Shown here piece after piece: positions 46,595 through 56,445 of a DNA stretch of 64,000 nucleotides. This DNA is from Enterococcus phoeniculicola ATCC BAA-412. Lineage in GTDB: Bacteria > Bacillota > Bacilli > Lactobacillales > Enterococcaceae. Position 1 is the first letter of the stretch, and every line of letters starts with the position of its first letter. Made by a program: the position numbers and the translations under genes. The DNA lies in NCBI RefSeq assembly GCF_000407505.1, contig NZ_ASWE01000002.1, forward strand, positions 558,001-622,000, in the 5' to 3' direction. The notes beneath the pieces were generated by a model. It was given only the letters and a program-made list of their open reading frames with translations. It searched no databases and had not been told where the DNA came from.

Positions 46595-48091
46595 CTATTT
46601 TACTTTATAAACATCAAAATAGATTTTCTTCATATAATCAATTAGATATTGAGGATTTAGTGTTTCTCCAGTTGCTTCAAGAATCAATTCATTGGGTTTT
46701 TTCGATGCACCATATTGGTGAATATGCTCTGTCAACCATGATTTAATTGGACTATAATCGTCAGAAGCAAGTACCTTATCAAAATCAACTTCTTTTTTCA
46801 TTGCTTCCAAAAGCTGAGCCGCATACATGTAGCCCAAAGCATAAGATGGGAAGTAACCAAAGCTTCCATTAGACCAATGAACATCTTGTAAGATTCCTTC
46901 TAAGTCATTTTCTGGGCGGATTCCTAAGTATTCTTCATACTTGTCATTCCAAATTTGCGGTAAATCATCTACTTGTGCTTCTCCATTGAAAATTAGTTTT
47001 TCAATCTCATAACGGATGATGATATGCAGTGGATAAGTTAAGCTATCTGATTCAATTCGAATAAGGCTCGCTTGGGTCTTTTTCAAAGAATCATAAAAAT
47101 CATCAAAAGAAATATCATCAAATGTTCCAGGTGCACATTCTTTTAAGAATGGGAATTGTTTTTTCCAAAACTGTTTGTTGCTGCCAATAATAATTTCATT
47201 GAATAAAGATTGAGATTCATGAATCCCCATCGAGGTTCCTGTTGCTACAGGGGTATATTGATATTTTGGATCAATGCTTTGTTCGTACATGCCGTGCCCT
47301 GCTTCGTGAATCACACCAAATGTCGCCATAGTGAAGTCATGCTCATCCCAACGAGTGGTGATACGTGCATCATTATGATTAATTCCAATCATGAACGGGT
47401 GAATGGTGTCATCCAAACGACCTCGACTAAAGTCATAGCCTAATTGGGTTACCACGCCTATAACAAATTCTCTTTGTTGCGCTACGGTCATTTTGCGAGA
47501 TAAAAAGTCAGTGTTTGGTTCAGTTCCTTTTTCTTCCAATGTTTTTCGGATGGACAGAATCCCCTCACGAACTTCGGCAAAGACTTTATCCAAAATTTCA
47601 ACAGTCATATTTGGTTCATATTGATTAAGTAGCACATCATAATCTGTTGCTTCGTCTTTTTTCCAATAAGGAATTAATTCTTTTGTCAAGCGAATGTTGG
47701 TCTCTAACGCATCACGAAAGTCAGCAAAATTTTTCGACGCACGTGATTTTTGCCAGCTCCCATGAGCTTTTGATAACGCGCCACTTAATGCTTCCATCTT
47801 TTCTTTTGGAATGGCATGATTTAAGTCGTATTGTTCTTTCACTACGCGATAGGCTGCTTGACCAACTTCAGATAATTCATCCTGACGATTTTCAAAATAA
47901 GTTAGAGCCTCTTTTATTTTTGGTCCAACTTCTTTTTCAAAAGCAAGTCCATAAAGATAGCTTTCTACTTCTCCTCGATCATCGCTTGCTTTTTCAGGCA
48001 TCCCTGTTTGCGTGTCCCAGCCCAAAATAGCCAAAGCCTGTTGAAACAGATTAATTTCTTTTAACTCTTGTAAAAATTCTTGTTCTTTCAT
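46595..48091 (-). CDS. M32-family carboxypeptidase (Taq-like)
   Basis: 498 residues from ATG 48091, seven bases after GGAGG. Zinc motif HEAGHGMYE near 259-267, GIHESQSLFNE near 288; single-domain metallocarboxypeptidase releasing broad C-terminal residues, cytoplasmic. Normal length. Confidence 0.92.
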   Translation of the reverse strand: MKEQEFLQELKEINLFQQALAILGWDTQTGMPEKASDDRGEVESYLYGLAFEKEVGPKIKEALTYFENRQDELSEVGQAAYRVVKEQYDLNHAIPKEKMEALSGALSKAHGSWQKSRASKNFADFRDALETNIRLTKELIPYWKKDEATDYDVLLNQYEPNMTVEILDKVFAEVREGILSIRKTLEEKGTEPNTDFLSRKMTVAQQREFVIGVVTQLGYDFSRGRLDDTIHPFMIGINHNDARITTRWDEHDFTMATFGVIHEAGHGMYEQSIDPKYQYTPVATGTSMGIHESQSLFNEIIIGSNKQFWKKQFPFLKECAPGTFDDISFDDFYDSLKKTQASLIRIESDSLTYPLHIIIRYEIEKLIFNGEAQVDDLPQIWNDKYEEYLGIRPENDLEGILQDVHWSNGSFGYFPSYALGYMYAAQLLEAMKKEVDFDKVLASDDYSPIKSWLTEHIHQYGASKKPNELILEATGETLNPQYLIDYMKKIYFDVYKVK

Positions 48092-48143
48092 ATCCAATCC
48101 TCCAAATCAAAATCCTAAAAATTTATCCTATCCTAGTTTACCA

Positions 48144-49316
48144 TTACGCGTTACTTTCCTCACGTGGTTGACGTGGGGGTCTTGTTCCCCAGTATTGGAA
48201 TAAGTCTGTTCGGATTGCTCCGTTATACAGCTTTCGTTTTTTTGTAGCTTTTGCTTTATAAAATTCCTCAAAAGCTAAATCACTGGTTAAAATATATTTA
48301 CTCCATGTTTTTAAAGGTCTAAAGACCTCGCCCATCTCTTGATAGAGACGTCGTACGCTTTCCTCTTCACCTAAACGTTCTCCATAGGGCGGGTTTGCGA
48401 CAATTACGCCATATTCTTTATCCGTTGTAAAATCCTTCACAGCTTGCTGCTTAAAGGTAATAGAATCTCCTAGCCCAATTTCCTGCGCATTCGCTTTTGC
48501 AATTTCAATCATACGACCATTAATATCTGAGCCTGAGATGTCAAGTTCAATATCATAATCAGCTTTTTCTTCAGCATCTTTTCGAACCGCTTCAAAAATT
48601 TCTGAGTCAAACCATTCCCACGTTTCACAAACAAATTCGCGATTAAATCCAGGAGCAATATTATGGCCGATAAGTGCTGCTTCAATGCAAAGTGTACCAG
48701 AACCACAAACAGGGTCATAAAATGGGCGATCTTTTCGCCAATTGGTCAACATAACAAGAGCAGCTGCCATATTTTCTTTTAGAGGAGCGCCACCTTTTTC
48801 CAAGCGATAGCCACGTTTAAATAGACTTGGTCCTGTTGTATCTAGTGAAACAATGACGTGGTCTTTTAACAAAGCGACCTCCAGTTTGAAAAATGCTCCT
48901 GTTTCAGTTAGGGGAACACTCGCTGGACGATGATAGACTTCTCGAAGTCTATTAACAATTGCTTTTTTTGTGATTGCCTGACAGTCAGGAACACTGAATA
49001 ATTTTGATTTAATTGATTTGCCGGCAACAGGAAACTCTGCATCCAATGGAAGAAAATCTTCCCATGGAAGAGCTTTTACTTTTTCAAATAATTCATCAAA
49101 TGTAAAGGCGTCAAATTCCCCTACAATGATTTTGATACGATCAGCTGTACGTAACCATAAATTAGCAGTTGCAATGGTTTCCATCGTTCCTTCAAAACGT
49201 GCACGTCCATTTTCTACCTGACATTCAATTCCTAAATCACGTAATTCTTTTCCAACCAATGCTTCTAATCCGCTTGCAGCTGTTGCTACGAGTTGAAATT
49301 TTCTGTTTTTATCCAT
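48144..49316 (-). CDS. THUMP-domain 23S rRNA methyltransferase
   Basis: 390 residues from ATG 49316, following AGGAGAG. THUMP domain about 45-155, SAM domain with FYDPVCGSGTLCIEAALIG near 189-207 and catalytic NPPYGERLG near 303. RlmL/YpsC family N2-guanine methyltransferase. Located just downstream of rnpB. Confidence 0.92.
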   Translation of the reverse strand: MDKNRKFQLVATAASGLEALVGKELRDLGIECQVENGRARFEGTMETIATANLWLRTADRIKIIVGEFDAFTFDELFEKVKALPWEDFLPLDAEFPVAGKSIKSKLFSVPDCQAITKKAIVNRLREVYHRPASVPLTETGAFFKLEVALLKDHVIVSLDTTGPSLFKRGYRLEKGGAPLKENMAAALVMLTNWRKDRPFYDPVCGSGTLCIEAALIGHNIAPGFNREFVCETWEWFDSEIFEAVRKDAEEKADYDIELDISGSDINGRMIEIAKANAQEIGLGDSITFKQQAVKDFTTDKEYGVIVANPPYGERLGEEESVRRLYQEMGEVFRPLKTWSKYILTSDLAFEEFYKAKATKKRKLYNGAIRTDLFQYWGTRPPRQPREESNA

Positions 49317-49340
49317 TACTCTCTCCTTACTTATAAAAAA

Positions 49341-49365
49341 AGCCTTCACAACACTGTTGGAAGGA
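49341..49365 (-). terminator. Terminator of rnpB
   Basis: Minus hairpin CCTTCcaacAgtGTTGtGAAGG followed by seven T residues, just past the RNA's 3' helix. Confidence 0.8.
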
Positions 49366-49376
49366 CTCCCTGATTA

Positions 49377-49764
49377 CCTGTAATTTTCTATAAGCCATGT
49401 TTTGTACGCCTTCACTCTCAGGGAGAAAGAAAGGCGTGGTCATCATCTATCTGCAATCATTGATTGCCTCTTTGCTTCGTTCATTTCCGATCAAAAAGCG
49501 CCCCTACCATAGTTTGGGTTGCTCGCTCGAGGGGTTTACCGCGTTCCACCGTTTTGGTTTCCCAAAACGTTTCGTCACTGTGGCACTTTCAAGGATACTT
49601 GGGCATAGCTCTCACCTTAGCCGGTTTTCCTGCCGTTACTTCTAAGAAGTACCTTAGCTTATTTTTTCGCTAAGCACGAACACTACAGACATCTCAGTCT
49701 GTGCGAGCATGGACTTTCCTCAGCCTGGCAAAAAGCCAAACCGCGATCACCCGAAAATCACAGG
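49377..49764 (-). ncRNA. rnpB: RNase P RNA, class B
   Basis: Catalytic RNA that matures tRNA 5' ends. The minus strand carries GAGGAAAGTCCATGCTCGC (about 49709-49727), the universal CR-I sequence, and ACAAAACATGGCTTATAG near the 3' end. The termini 49753-49764 and 49377-49388 pair as helix P1 (CCTGTgATTTTC with GAAAATtACAGG). About 388 bases, in the normal range for Bacillus-type (B) RNAs. It lies between gpsB and the methyltransferase gene. Confidence 0.95.
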
Positions 49765-49776
49765 AAATTTCCTTGT

Positions 49777-50196
49777 TTAAAATAATCTTGTTTTATCCAT
49801 GTCATCGCTGTTATCAGCATTTGAATAATTTGAACTAAAACTTGATGTACGAGTAGGTGTTCCTGAATCATAGCTATCTTGATCTAGTTTTTTCCCAAAC
49901 ACTTCACGTTCCAAATTCGATAGACGTTTCAAAATATCAAAATTTGTTACAGCAGCACTTTTAGGTGCTTCTTGTTGAACACGAGAAGCAACCGCTTGGC
50001 TTTTAGACAATTGGTCAATTTTTGCCAGTAAACGGTCATTTTCTTCTTGTAAAGATAAAATTTGTTTGTTGTATGTTTCATAGTCTTTAATCACATTGTC
50101 TAAAAATTCATCTACTTCAATTGGATCATAGCCACGCATCTTTGTTTTAAATTCTTGTTGTAAAATGTCTTTTGGATTATACATTAAGTTAGCCAT
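49777..50196 (-). CDS. gpsB: GpsB cell-division cofactor
   Basis: 139 residues from ATG 50196 (GAGGTG site). DivIVA-like N-domain: [31 protein letters not shown] (about 5-35), coiled coil to about 70, flexible middle and a C-terminal helix near 93-115. Binds class A penicillin-binding proteins and helps shuttle wall synthesis. Next to ypsA and near pbp1A. Confidence 0.93.
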   Translation of the reverse strand: MANLMYNPKDILQQEFKTKMRGYDPIEVDEFLDNVIKDYETYNKQILSLQEENDRLLAKIDQLSKSQAVASRVQQEAPKSAAVTNFDILKRLSNLEREVFGKKLDQDSYDSGTPTRTSSFSSNYSNADNSDDMDKTRLF

Positions 50197-50292
50197 ATTT
50201 TGCACCTCATTATTTATTTACGTAATATGAAAATTCTACCCTTTGTCATTGTATCTAAAAAAAGTCTAGAAATCAAACACTATCTCCCTTTT

Positions 50293-50838
50293 TTAAAGAC
50301 TTTCTATAGAGTTTTGTAAATCGTCCATGGTAATCATGTGGATAACGTAAGGTATTTTTTCTGAGAAGCACTCAACTGATTTTACAAAAAATTCCAGTTT
50401 TCCAGGGTATTCTCTATCGTACACCATTAATGTACCACCCGTATGTTCTAATAAAAACTGTGTATGGTTTCTAAGCTGATCAGGTGCTTTATAAGGTTGA
50501 TGACTTGTAGAATTAACATAGTCGGCAAGCTGTTTTACTGTTTGAAGCTTCAATTGGTTTGCCTCATTCCATTGACTACCAAATTCTTCAAAAGGGAAAA
50601 TAATACCCAGCTTAAGATCTGGATAGTCATTTTTTAATTCACTCACGACTTCAGCACCCCAAAGCTCAACGCCTAAGTTTCCACTCGTTAATACCCACTC
50701 AAGTCCATTTTCGGCATATTGCAGAAGTTCTTTTTTTAAAACTTTTTTAATAACTTGAATTTTCGGGTCTTTTTCTTGAAAAACGCCTATTTCAAAACTA
50801 CGATAGCCCGTTAAATAGAGTGTTTTTAGTTTATTCAT
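50293..50838 (-). CDS. ypsA: YpsA-like (DUF1273, SLOG superfamily) protein
   Basis: 181 residues; LYLTGYRSFEIGVF opening and VLTSGNLGVELWGAEVV (about 50-66), nucleotide-binding-like loops of SLOG proteins. YpsA of B. subtilis affects division. Divergent from recU, same order as in Bacillus. Confidence 0.88.
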   Translation of the reverse strand: MNKLKTLYLTGYRSFEIGVFQEKDPKIQVIKKVLKKELLQYAENGLEWVLTSGNLGVELWGAEVVSELKNDYPDLKLGIIFPFEEFGSQWNEANQLKLQTVKQLADYVNSTSHQPYKAPDQLRNHTQFLLEHTGGTLMVYDREYPGKLEFFVKSVECFSEKIPYVIHMITMDDLQNSIESL

Positions 50839-50872
50839 TCCGCTTTCCTTTTCTTTCTTAAGTCTTTTTTGA

Positions 50873-50878
50873 TATAAT
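50873..50878 (+). promoter_or_regulatory. Extended -10 of the recU-pbp1A promoter
   Basis: TGATATAAT: perfect -10 with TGn extension, 23 bases before the recU ATG; -35 is weak. Confidence 0.6.
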
Positions 50879-50900
50879 GTGGCCTAGGAGTGTGATTTGT

Positions 50901-51536
50901 ATGGTTTTTCGGTATCCTAATGGTCGTTCTTATATTAATAATGAGCCATCTAAACAAAAAACTCAAGCAACAGTCATAAAAAAGAAACCAACAGAGTTTG
51001 GAAAACGCGGGATGCGTTTTGAGGAGGCAATTAATTTAAGTAATGAGTATTACCTAAATCGGGGATTAGCAGTGATCCATAAGAAACCAACCCCAATACA
51101 AATCGTTAAGGTAGACTATCCTAGACGAAGTGCTGCAGTCATCAAAGAAGCTTATTTTTCTCAAGCTTCAACGACAGACTACAATGGTGTGTACAAAGGA
51201 AAGTACTTGGACTTTGAAGCAAAAGAAACACAAAATAAGACCTCGTTTCCTTTTAGAAATATTCATGAACACCAGATTAAACATATGGAAGTATGCATAA
51301 AGCAGGAAGGAATTTGTTTTATTTTATTAAATTTTTCTTCATTGAATCGCTGCTTTTTCTTAGCAGCCGAAGAGCTTATTGTATTATGGAAAGAACAAGA
51401 AACCACCGGTAAAAAATCAATCCCATTAACGACGATTGAGCAATTAGGAATTGAAATCGAGCCAGGTCTGGCTCCCCAAATCCCCTATTTAAAAGCAGTT
51501 GACCGGTATATAAATGGAAAAAAAGGAGCTAATTAG
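50901..51536 (+). CDS. recU: Holliday junction resolvase RecU
   Basis: 211 residues from ATG 50901, ten bases after AGGAG. Opens MVFRYPNGRSYI; nuclease motif with DFEAKETQNKTSFPF near 105-119, TTDYNGVYKGKYLDFEAKE includes the D-x(n)-ExK active site. Two bases before pbp1A: the classic recU-ponA operon. Confidence 0.93.
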   Translation: MVFRYPNGRSYINNEPSKQKTQATVIKKKPTEFGKRGMRFEEAINLSNEYYLNRGLAVIHKKPTPIQIVKVDYPRRSAAVIKEAYFSQASTTDYNGVYKGKYLDFEAKETQNKTSFPFRNIHEHQIKHMEVCIKQEGICFILLNFSSLNRCFFLAAEELIVLWKEQETTGKKSIPLTTIEQLGIEIEPGLAPQIPYLKAVDRYINGKKGAN

Positions 51537-51538
51537 TT

Positions 51539-53887
51539 ATGACAGATCATTTACAGTCAAGATCCTCCCGTCGTAAGGAAACCAAATCGACGAATAACTC
51601 TAACCAGTCAAAAAAGCCTAAGAAAAAACGTTCAGTAGGATCCATTTTACTTAAAATTTTCCTTGGATTAGTTGCTCTGGGAGTTATTGGTATTCTCGCT
51701 GGAGTCGGTCTTTTCTGGTCTTATGCAAAGGATGCACCAAAGATATCAGATACCGAATTAGACGCTACTGTCTCTTCAAAATTTTATACTATGAGTGGTG
51801 ATTTGTTTGAAGATATTGGTGCAGAAAATCGAGTGAAAATTGAGCCAACCCAAGTCCCTCAGCTTCTGACAGATGCAATTGTTTCTGTGGAAGACAGACG
51901 TTTTTATCAGCACAAAGGTGTTGATCCTATAAGGATTGTAGGATCAGCGATTTCCAATGTGAAAACGGGTGGACTTCAAGGTGGAAGCACGTTGACGCAG
52001 CAGTTAATCAAGCTTTCTTATTTTTCAACGAATACAGAAGATCAAACAATCAAACGTAAAGCGCAGGAAGCATGGATGGCTTTACAACTAGAAAAAGAAA
52101 AGTCAAAACAGGAAATATTAACGTACTATATTAATAAAGTCTATATGGCAAATGGTTTTTATGGGATGGAAACTGCTTCAGAAAACTATTTTGACAAAAC
52201 TTTAGAAGAGTTGACTCTTTCTCAAACGGCACTTTTGGCTGGTATGCCTCAAGCACCAAATGATTATGATCCGTATACAAAGCCTGAAAATGCAAAAGCA
52301 CGCCGTGATATTGTTTTGGGAACAATGCTAGAAAACAAGAAAATTTCAAAAGCCCAATATGATGAGGCAATTGCAACACCTATCGATGATGGATTGAAAA
52401 AACAAACACAAGAAGATTCTAATAGAAAAATTGTCGATAACTATTTATTTGAAGTCATTAAAGAAGTGGAAGAGAAAACAGGCAAAGATGTCTATACAGA
52501 TGGGTTGAAGGTTTATACGAATCTTGATTTAGACGCACAGAAAAAACTATATGATATTGTTAACACAGAGGATTATGTACAATATCCCGATGATAAATTT
52601 CAAGTAGCTTCTACCCTTATAGACGTGAAAACCGGTCAGGTACGTGCACAAATTGGTGCTAGAAAAGTTGCTGATGGAACCATCTTTGGTTTTAATGCTG
52701 CTGTTGAAACAGGCCGTGACTTTGGTTCTACGATGAAGCCAATTACTGACTATGGTCCTGCGTTTGAATATCTTGATAAATCAACAGGGGATATGATTCT
52801 TGATCAACCCTACAACTATGAAGGGACCAAAACACCGGTTAAGAACTGGGACAACCAATATATGGGAAATATTACTTTGCGATCAGCTTTATATAATTCT
52901 CGAAATGTCCCTGCTGTGAAGCTTTTCAATGAAGTTGGAACAGAGAATGTTTCAAAATTCTTAAAAAATGTTGGGATTGAATATAAAACAATTCATCAAT
53001 CCAATGCGATTTCAAGTAATACAGAAGAACAAGATGGAACAAAATATGGTGCTTCTTCATTAAAAATGGCAGCAGCGTATGCCGCAATTGCTAATGGTGG
53101 AACGTACTATAAACCTCAGTATGTAAATAAAGTTATTTATCAAAATGGAACAGAAGATGAATATCCAGCAGATGGTGAACGCGCAATGAAAGAAACGACA
53201 GCCTATATGCTAACAGATATTTTAAAAGATACGATTTCTATTGGTTCAGGTACGAATGCCCAAATTGAGGGACTTTATCAAGCCGGTAAAACCGGAACCT
53301 CTAATTATACAGACGACGAATTAGCCAAACTAAACGCCTATACAGGTGTCTATCCAGATATTTTATTTGTTGGTTATACGACAAATTATGCCCTATCTGT
53401 TTGGACTGGCTACAATGATCGAATGACACCTGTTACAGATGAAACGAATATGATTGCTTCAGATGTCTATCGCGAATTTATGAAATACGTTTCTTCCTCT
53501 GTATCAAATATTGATTGGGATATGCCAAAAGGATTAAGCCGTATCGGAAGTGAATTATATCTTGATGGTAAATATACTGCTCCAAGTTCAAGTTATACTC
53601 CGCCAGTAAGTAGCGAAACTTCTGAAAGTAGCTCATCAAGTACAGTTGAAAGCACGACGACTGAAACGACAACTGAATCAAGTTCCTCAAAGGATGAACC
53701 AGCTGAAACAGATACCGGAAACACTGGAAATACAGGAAACACTGGAACAATTGATACTGGAACGAATAATCCTGGGACGAATCCAACTGTTCCACCAACT
53801 ACTGATACAGGAAACGAAGAAAAACCTGATCCAGATCAACCAGATAAAGAGCCTAATCAAGAGCAAAAACAAGGCGAAGGCAATTAA
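51539..53887 (+). CDS. pbp1A: Class A penicillin-binding protein (PBP1a type)
   Basis: 782 residues: basic cytoplasmic head, membrane segment about 34-58, glycosyltransferase with EDRRFYQHKGVDP (about 117-129) and GGSTLTQQLIKL, transpeptidase with SxxK (GSTMKPI, near 397), SRN near 454, and KTGTS near 583. The tail (about 690-782) is Ser/Thr-rich, then NTG repeats, then Pro/Asp/Lys-rich. Builds septal or sidewall peptidoglycan. Confidence 0.95.
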   Translation: MTDHLQSRSSRRKETKSTNNSNQSKKPKKKRSVGSILLKIFLGLVALGVIGILAGVGLFWSYAKDAPKISDTELDATVSSKFYTMSGDLFEDIGAENRVKIEPTQVPQLLTDAIVSVEDRRFYQHKGVDPIRIVGSAISNVKTGGLQGGSTLTQQLIKLSYFSTNTEDQTIKRKAQEAWMALQLEKEKSKQEILTYYINKVYMANGFYGMETASENYFDKTLEELTLSQTALLAGMPQAPNDYDPYTKPENAKARRDIVLGTMLENKKISKAQYDEAIATPIDDGLKKQTQEDSNRKIVDNYLFEVIKEVEEKTGKDVYTDGLKVYTNLDLDAQKKLYDIVNTEDYVQYPDDKFQVASTLIDVKTGQVRAQIGARKVADGTIFGFNAAVETGRDFGSTMKPITDYGPAFEYLDKSTGDMILDQPYNYEGTKTPVKNWDNQYMGNITLRSALYNSRNVPAVKLFNEVGTENVSKFLKNVGIEYKTIHQSNAISSNTEEQDGTKYGASSLKMAAAYAAIANGGTYYKPQYVNKVIYQNGTEDEYPADGERAMKETTAYMLTDILKDTISIGSGTNAQIEGLYQAGKTGTSNYTDDELAKLNAYTGVYPDILFVGYTTNYALSVWTGYNDRMTPVTDETNMIASDVYREFMKYVSSSVSNIDWDMPKGLSRIGSELYLDGKYTAPSSSYTPPVSSETSESSSSSTVESTTTETTTESSSSKDEPAETDTGNTGNTGNTGTIDTGTNNPGTNPTVPPTTDTGNEEKPDPDQPDKEPNQEQKQGEGN

Positions 53888-53894
53888 AAATAAA

Positions 53895-53935
53895 ACGCCA
53901 CCCTGCAGATTTTTCCTGCAGGGTGGCGTTTTTAT
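53895..53935 (+). terminator. Terminator of recU-pbp1A
   Basis: 14-bp perfect stem ACGCCACCCTGCAG/CTGCAGGGTGGCGT with a 7-base loop and a T-run. Confidence 0.95.
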
Positions 53936-53984
53936 AAAAAAAGATTGCTATCAGAATTTTAAGAGGGAGTTTTCTTTGTTTCTT

Positions 53985-54635
53985 TTACTTTGCGAGCTTC
54001 ATTCGGTCTTTCCCCTCTTGACACATAGAAAGAAGCGGACAAATATCACATTTTGGTGCACGGGCTAAACAATGATAACGACCAAAAAAAATCATGGTGT
54101 GGTGTGTTTTTACCCAGAGCTCTTTTGGTATTTTTCTCATCAATGTATCTTCCACCTCTAAGACATTTGCGTTTAGCTTACAAATTCTTAATCGTTTGGA
54201 TACTCGCTCCACATGGGTATCTACCGCAATTGCCGGAATACCGAATGCATCCCCTAAAACAACGTTAGCTGTTTTTCTTCCAACTCCGGATAAACTCATT
54301 AATTCTTCCCTTGTTTGAGGTACTTCCCCGTTAAAATTAGTCAACAATTGTTGTGCGCAGGCTTTAATATTCTTTGCTTTGTTTCGATACAAACCAATCG
54401 TTTTGATTTTTACCATGATGTCTTCGACAGGTGCGTTTGCTAATCGTTCTGGTGTTGGGTAAGCTGCAAAGAGTGCAGGAGTTGCTTTGTTTACTGACAC
54501 ATCCGTTGCTTGTGCACTTAAAATAACCGCAATCAGCAGTTCAAATGGGGACTTATGGATAAGCTCCCCGTGCGCATCAGGAAATAGTTGATACATTTCT
54601 TCAATTGCAAGCATCGTCTTTTCTTTATTGAGCAT
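53985..54635 (-). CDS. nth: Endonuclease III
   Basis: Removes oxidised pyrimidines and nicks the abasic site. 216 residues; HhH LSGVGRKTANVVLG (catalytic Lys near 120), VDTHVERVSKR (catalytic Asp near 138), and the [4Fe-4S] cluster CLARAPKCDICPLLSMC near 187-203. Twelve bases after dnaD. Confidence 0.96.
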   Translation of the reverse strand: MLNKEKTMLAIEEMYQLFPDAHGELIHKSPFELLIAVILSAQATDVSVNKATPALFAAYPTPERLANAPVEDIMVKIKTIGLYRNKAKNIKACAQQLLTNFNGEVPQTREELMSLSGVGRKTANVVLGDAFGIPAIAVDTHVERVSKRLRICKLNANVLEVEDTLMRKIPKELWVKTHHTMIFFGRYHCLARAPKCDICPLLSMCQEGKDRMKLAK

Positions 54636-54647
54636 ATAAATCCCCTC

Positions 54648-55349
54648 CTATTCATCTAACCAATTCTTTATGGATACTTTAGGTAACACTTTATTGCTTG
54701 TTGTCTGGTCAAGCTCCTTTTGCATAATTAATTGTTTTCGTTTTTTTTGTTCTTCTGCAACTTGTTGTTTTGTTTTGATATTCTTTCTTTCCCACGAAAG
54801 CAGAATTCTATCAATGTAGTTTAAATTATAAGCTTGACTTAACACCGCTTCTCTTAAAGCTAACTGTATAAGTTCTGGAGAATAGTGATCTGTATTTAAC
54901 CACTCCCCAATTCGCTGAAACTCTATTGAGGATAAGGGACGTCCAAACTCTTGTTCTATGGCACGATATAAATTTTTAATTGCTTCTTCCTCATTTTGCT
55001 GGAGGTTTTTAAATCGTTCTTGTTCTTTTAATATATCTAGCTTATCAAAGGCATAAGTCAAATTGTAACGGTCAATTTTTTTATCATGTACATCCGTAAA
55101 TGTTTCAATTTTTAAAAAATTTTTCTTTTCTAACTGATCCAATGCGTGAAATATCTGTTCGGTAGACATCCCCATGTCTTCAGCAATCATTGTCAAATCA
55201 GGAAATAAATCTCCCTGATTCTGCAGCCGATATAATTGAAGCCATAACAAGAACTCTTCGCTTTTCATTCCTAAGCGATGATAATTTTTTAGTAATAAAT
55301 TTGAAACAATGGTTTGACCTGCATCTAAGTATTCATTTAATGATGTCAT
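54648..55349 (-). CDS. dnaD: DnaD replication initiation protein
   Basis: 233 residues: winged-helix N-domain (about 1-100), DnaD C-domain with FGRPLSSIEFQRIGEWLN near 135-152 and YIDRILLSWERKNIKT. Primosome loading factor in Firmicutes. dnaD-nth order is conserved. Confidence 0.92.
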   Translation of the reverse strand: MTSLNEYLDAGQTIVSNLLLKNYHRLGMKSEEFLLWLQLYRLQNQGDLFPDLTMIAEDMGMSTEQIFHALDQLEKKNFLKIETFTDVHDKKIDRYNLTYAFDKLDILKEQERFKNLQQNEEEAIKNLYRAIEQEFGRPLSSIEFQRIGEWLNTDHYSPELIQLALREAVLSQAYNLNYIDRILLSWERKNIKTKQQVAEEQKKRKQLIMQKELDQTTSNKVLPKVSIKNWLDE

Positions 55350-55380
55350 GAGCTCCCCTACTTTCTTCTCTAGTATACTA

Positions 55381-55416
55381 AAAAAAGCAATCCTTCGAAA
55401 GGCTGATTGCTTTTTT
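55381..55416 (-). terminator. Terminator after the YczE-like gene
   Basis: AAAAAAGCAATC/GATTGCTTTTTT with a 12-base loop. Confidence 0.88.
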
Positions 55417-55424
55417 CCTCACTA

Positions 55425-56060
55425 TTATTTATTCAAACTTTTCTCTATTAACGGCTGACTTACTTTTTTATCCCAAAAACTAATTAGAGGACCCGTAAAA
55501 AACGCATTAATAATTGTAGCGATTCCCACTGGACCGCCAAAAATGAAAGCAATTACCATGAATAGAACGTCTTGTGTAATTCGTATAACACGAAAGTGAA
55601 GTCTCGTTCGATCAACAAGAATAGGAGCAATCGCATCATATGGAGCGTTTCCAAGCTTTGCTGACATATAAAAAGAAGCTCCAAAAGTAAAAATAAGTAC
55701 ACCAAAAATTAAGAGCAATGCTTGTGTAAACCATGTAATTGAGAGGGAGATGTAGCTGGTTAATAGCCACGTAAAAAAATCAATAAAAAAACCAGTTAAA
55801 ACCATGTTAATAACTGTTCCGATACCAATGTATTTTCGACCAAAGAAAAAAACAAAGCATAAGATGAGTCCATTTAGTAGTAACTGATAAGTCCCTAATG
55901 AGAGACCAATCTTAGTACCTACTCCGATATTTGCTGCGGTAAAAGGATCTAACCCTACTTGGCTTACCCGTAAAAGAGCGGCGCCAAACCCCAGTATAAA
56001 CACTCCTAACAATGCATAAAAGCTCTGAATCCCTATCCTTTTCCAATCCAAACATGTCAC
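55425..56060 (-). CDS. YczE/YyaS-like membrane protein
   Basis: 211 residues, about five membrane segments; GFGAALLRVSQVGLDPFTAANIG (in two pieces: GFGAALLRVSQVG, LDPFTAANIG) and GNAPYDAIAPILVDRT are family features. Function unknown; YczE in B. subtilis is linked to surfactin production. Confidence 0.75.
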   Translation of the reverse strand: MTCLDWKRIGIQSFYALLGVFILGFGAALLRVSQVGLDPFTAANIGVGTKIGLSLGTYQLLLNGLILCFVFFFGRKYIGIGTVINMVLTGFFIDFFTWLLTSYISLSITWFTQALLLIFGVLIFTFGASFYMSAKLGNAPYDAIAPILVDRTRLHFRVIRITQDVLFMVIAFIFGGPVGIATIINAFFTGPLISFWDKKVSQPLIEKSLNK

Positions 56061-56204
56061 CTCATTTTATTATCAAAAACAGTTTGTCAGATATTCTCTA
56101 AAAAAGCAACTATTAGCATTATTTCAATAAACAATTATGCATCCTTTGAAAGCAGAATAAGTACCGTTGAACAATGAATATGAAAATCAGCTATTAAAGG
56201 ATAA

Positions 56205-56440
56205 AGATAGGGCATAACTAATGAAGTTATACCCCACCTTTGTAAAATCTTAATAAAGGTTGGGAACAGAAGCAACTCCTTCGAAAATAAGCTGAAAGTG
56301 CATCTCTACACCATTTCTAAAAGAAATAGTGTAGAGATGCACCTATTTGGTACTGCAAATCCACGAAGTTTCACTTCCAATGATGCATAGCACCTGTTCT
56401 TGGAGCTGAACACTTCTGTCTCAATAGCAGCCTCAATAAA
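56205..56440 (-). repeat. Interspersed repeat copy downstream of nox
   Basis: Minus-oriented: contains AGCTGAACACTTCTGT, the AGTTTCACTTCCAATGATG block, a 21-bp hairpin (56298-56342), AATAAAGGTTGGGAACAGAAG, and a terminal hairpin (GGTGGGGTATAAC/GTTATGCCCTATC, 56208-56240). The end hairpin probably terminates nox. Confidence 0.8.
56298..56342. repeat. 21-bp inverted repeat with a three-base loop
   Basis: Left arm 56298-56318 and right arm 56322-56342 are complementary at 20 of 21 positions, the last as G-T. No T-run, so not a simple terminator; it is inserted inside the repeat copy and absent from other copies. Confidence 0.85.
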
Positions 56441-56445
56441 ATTGA

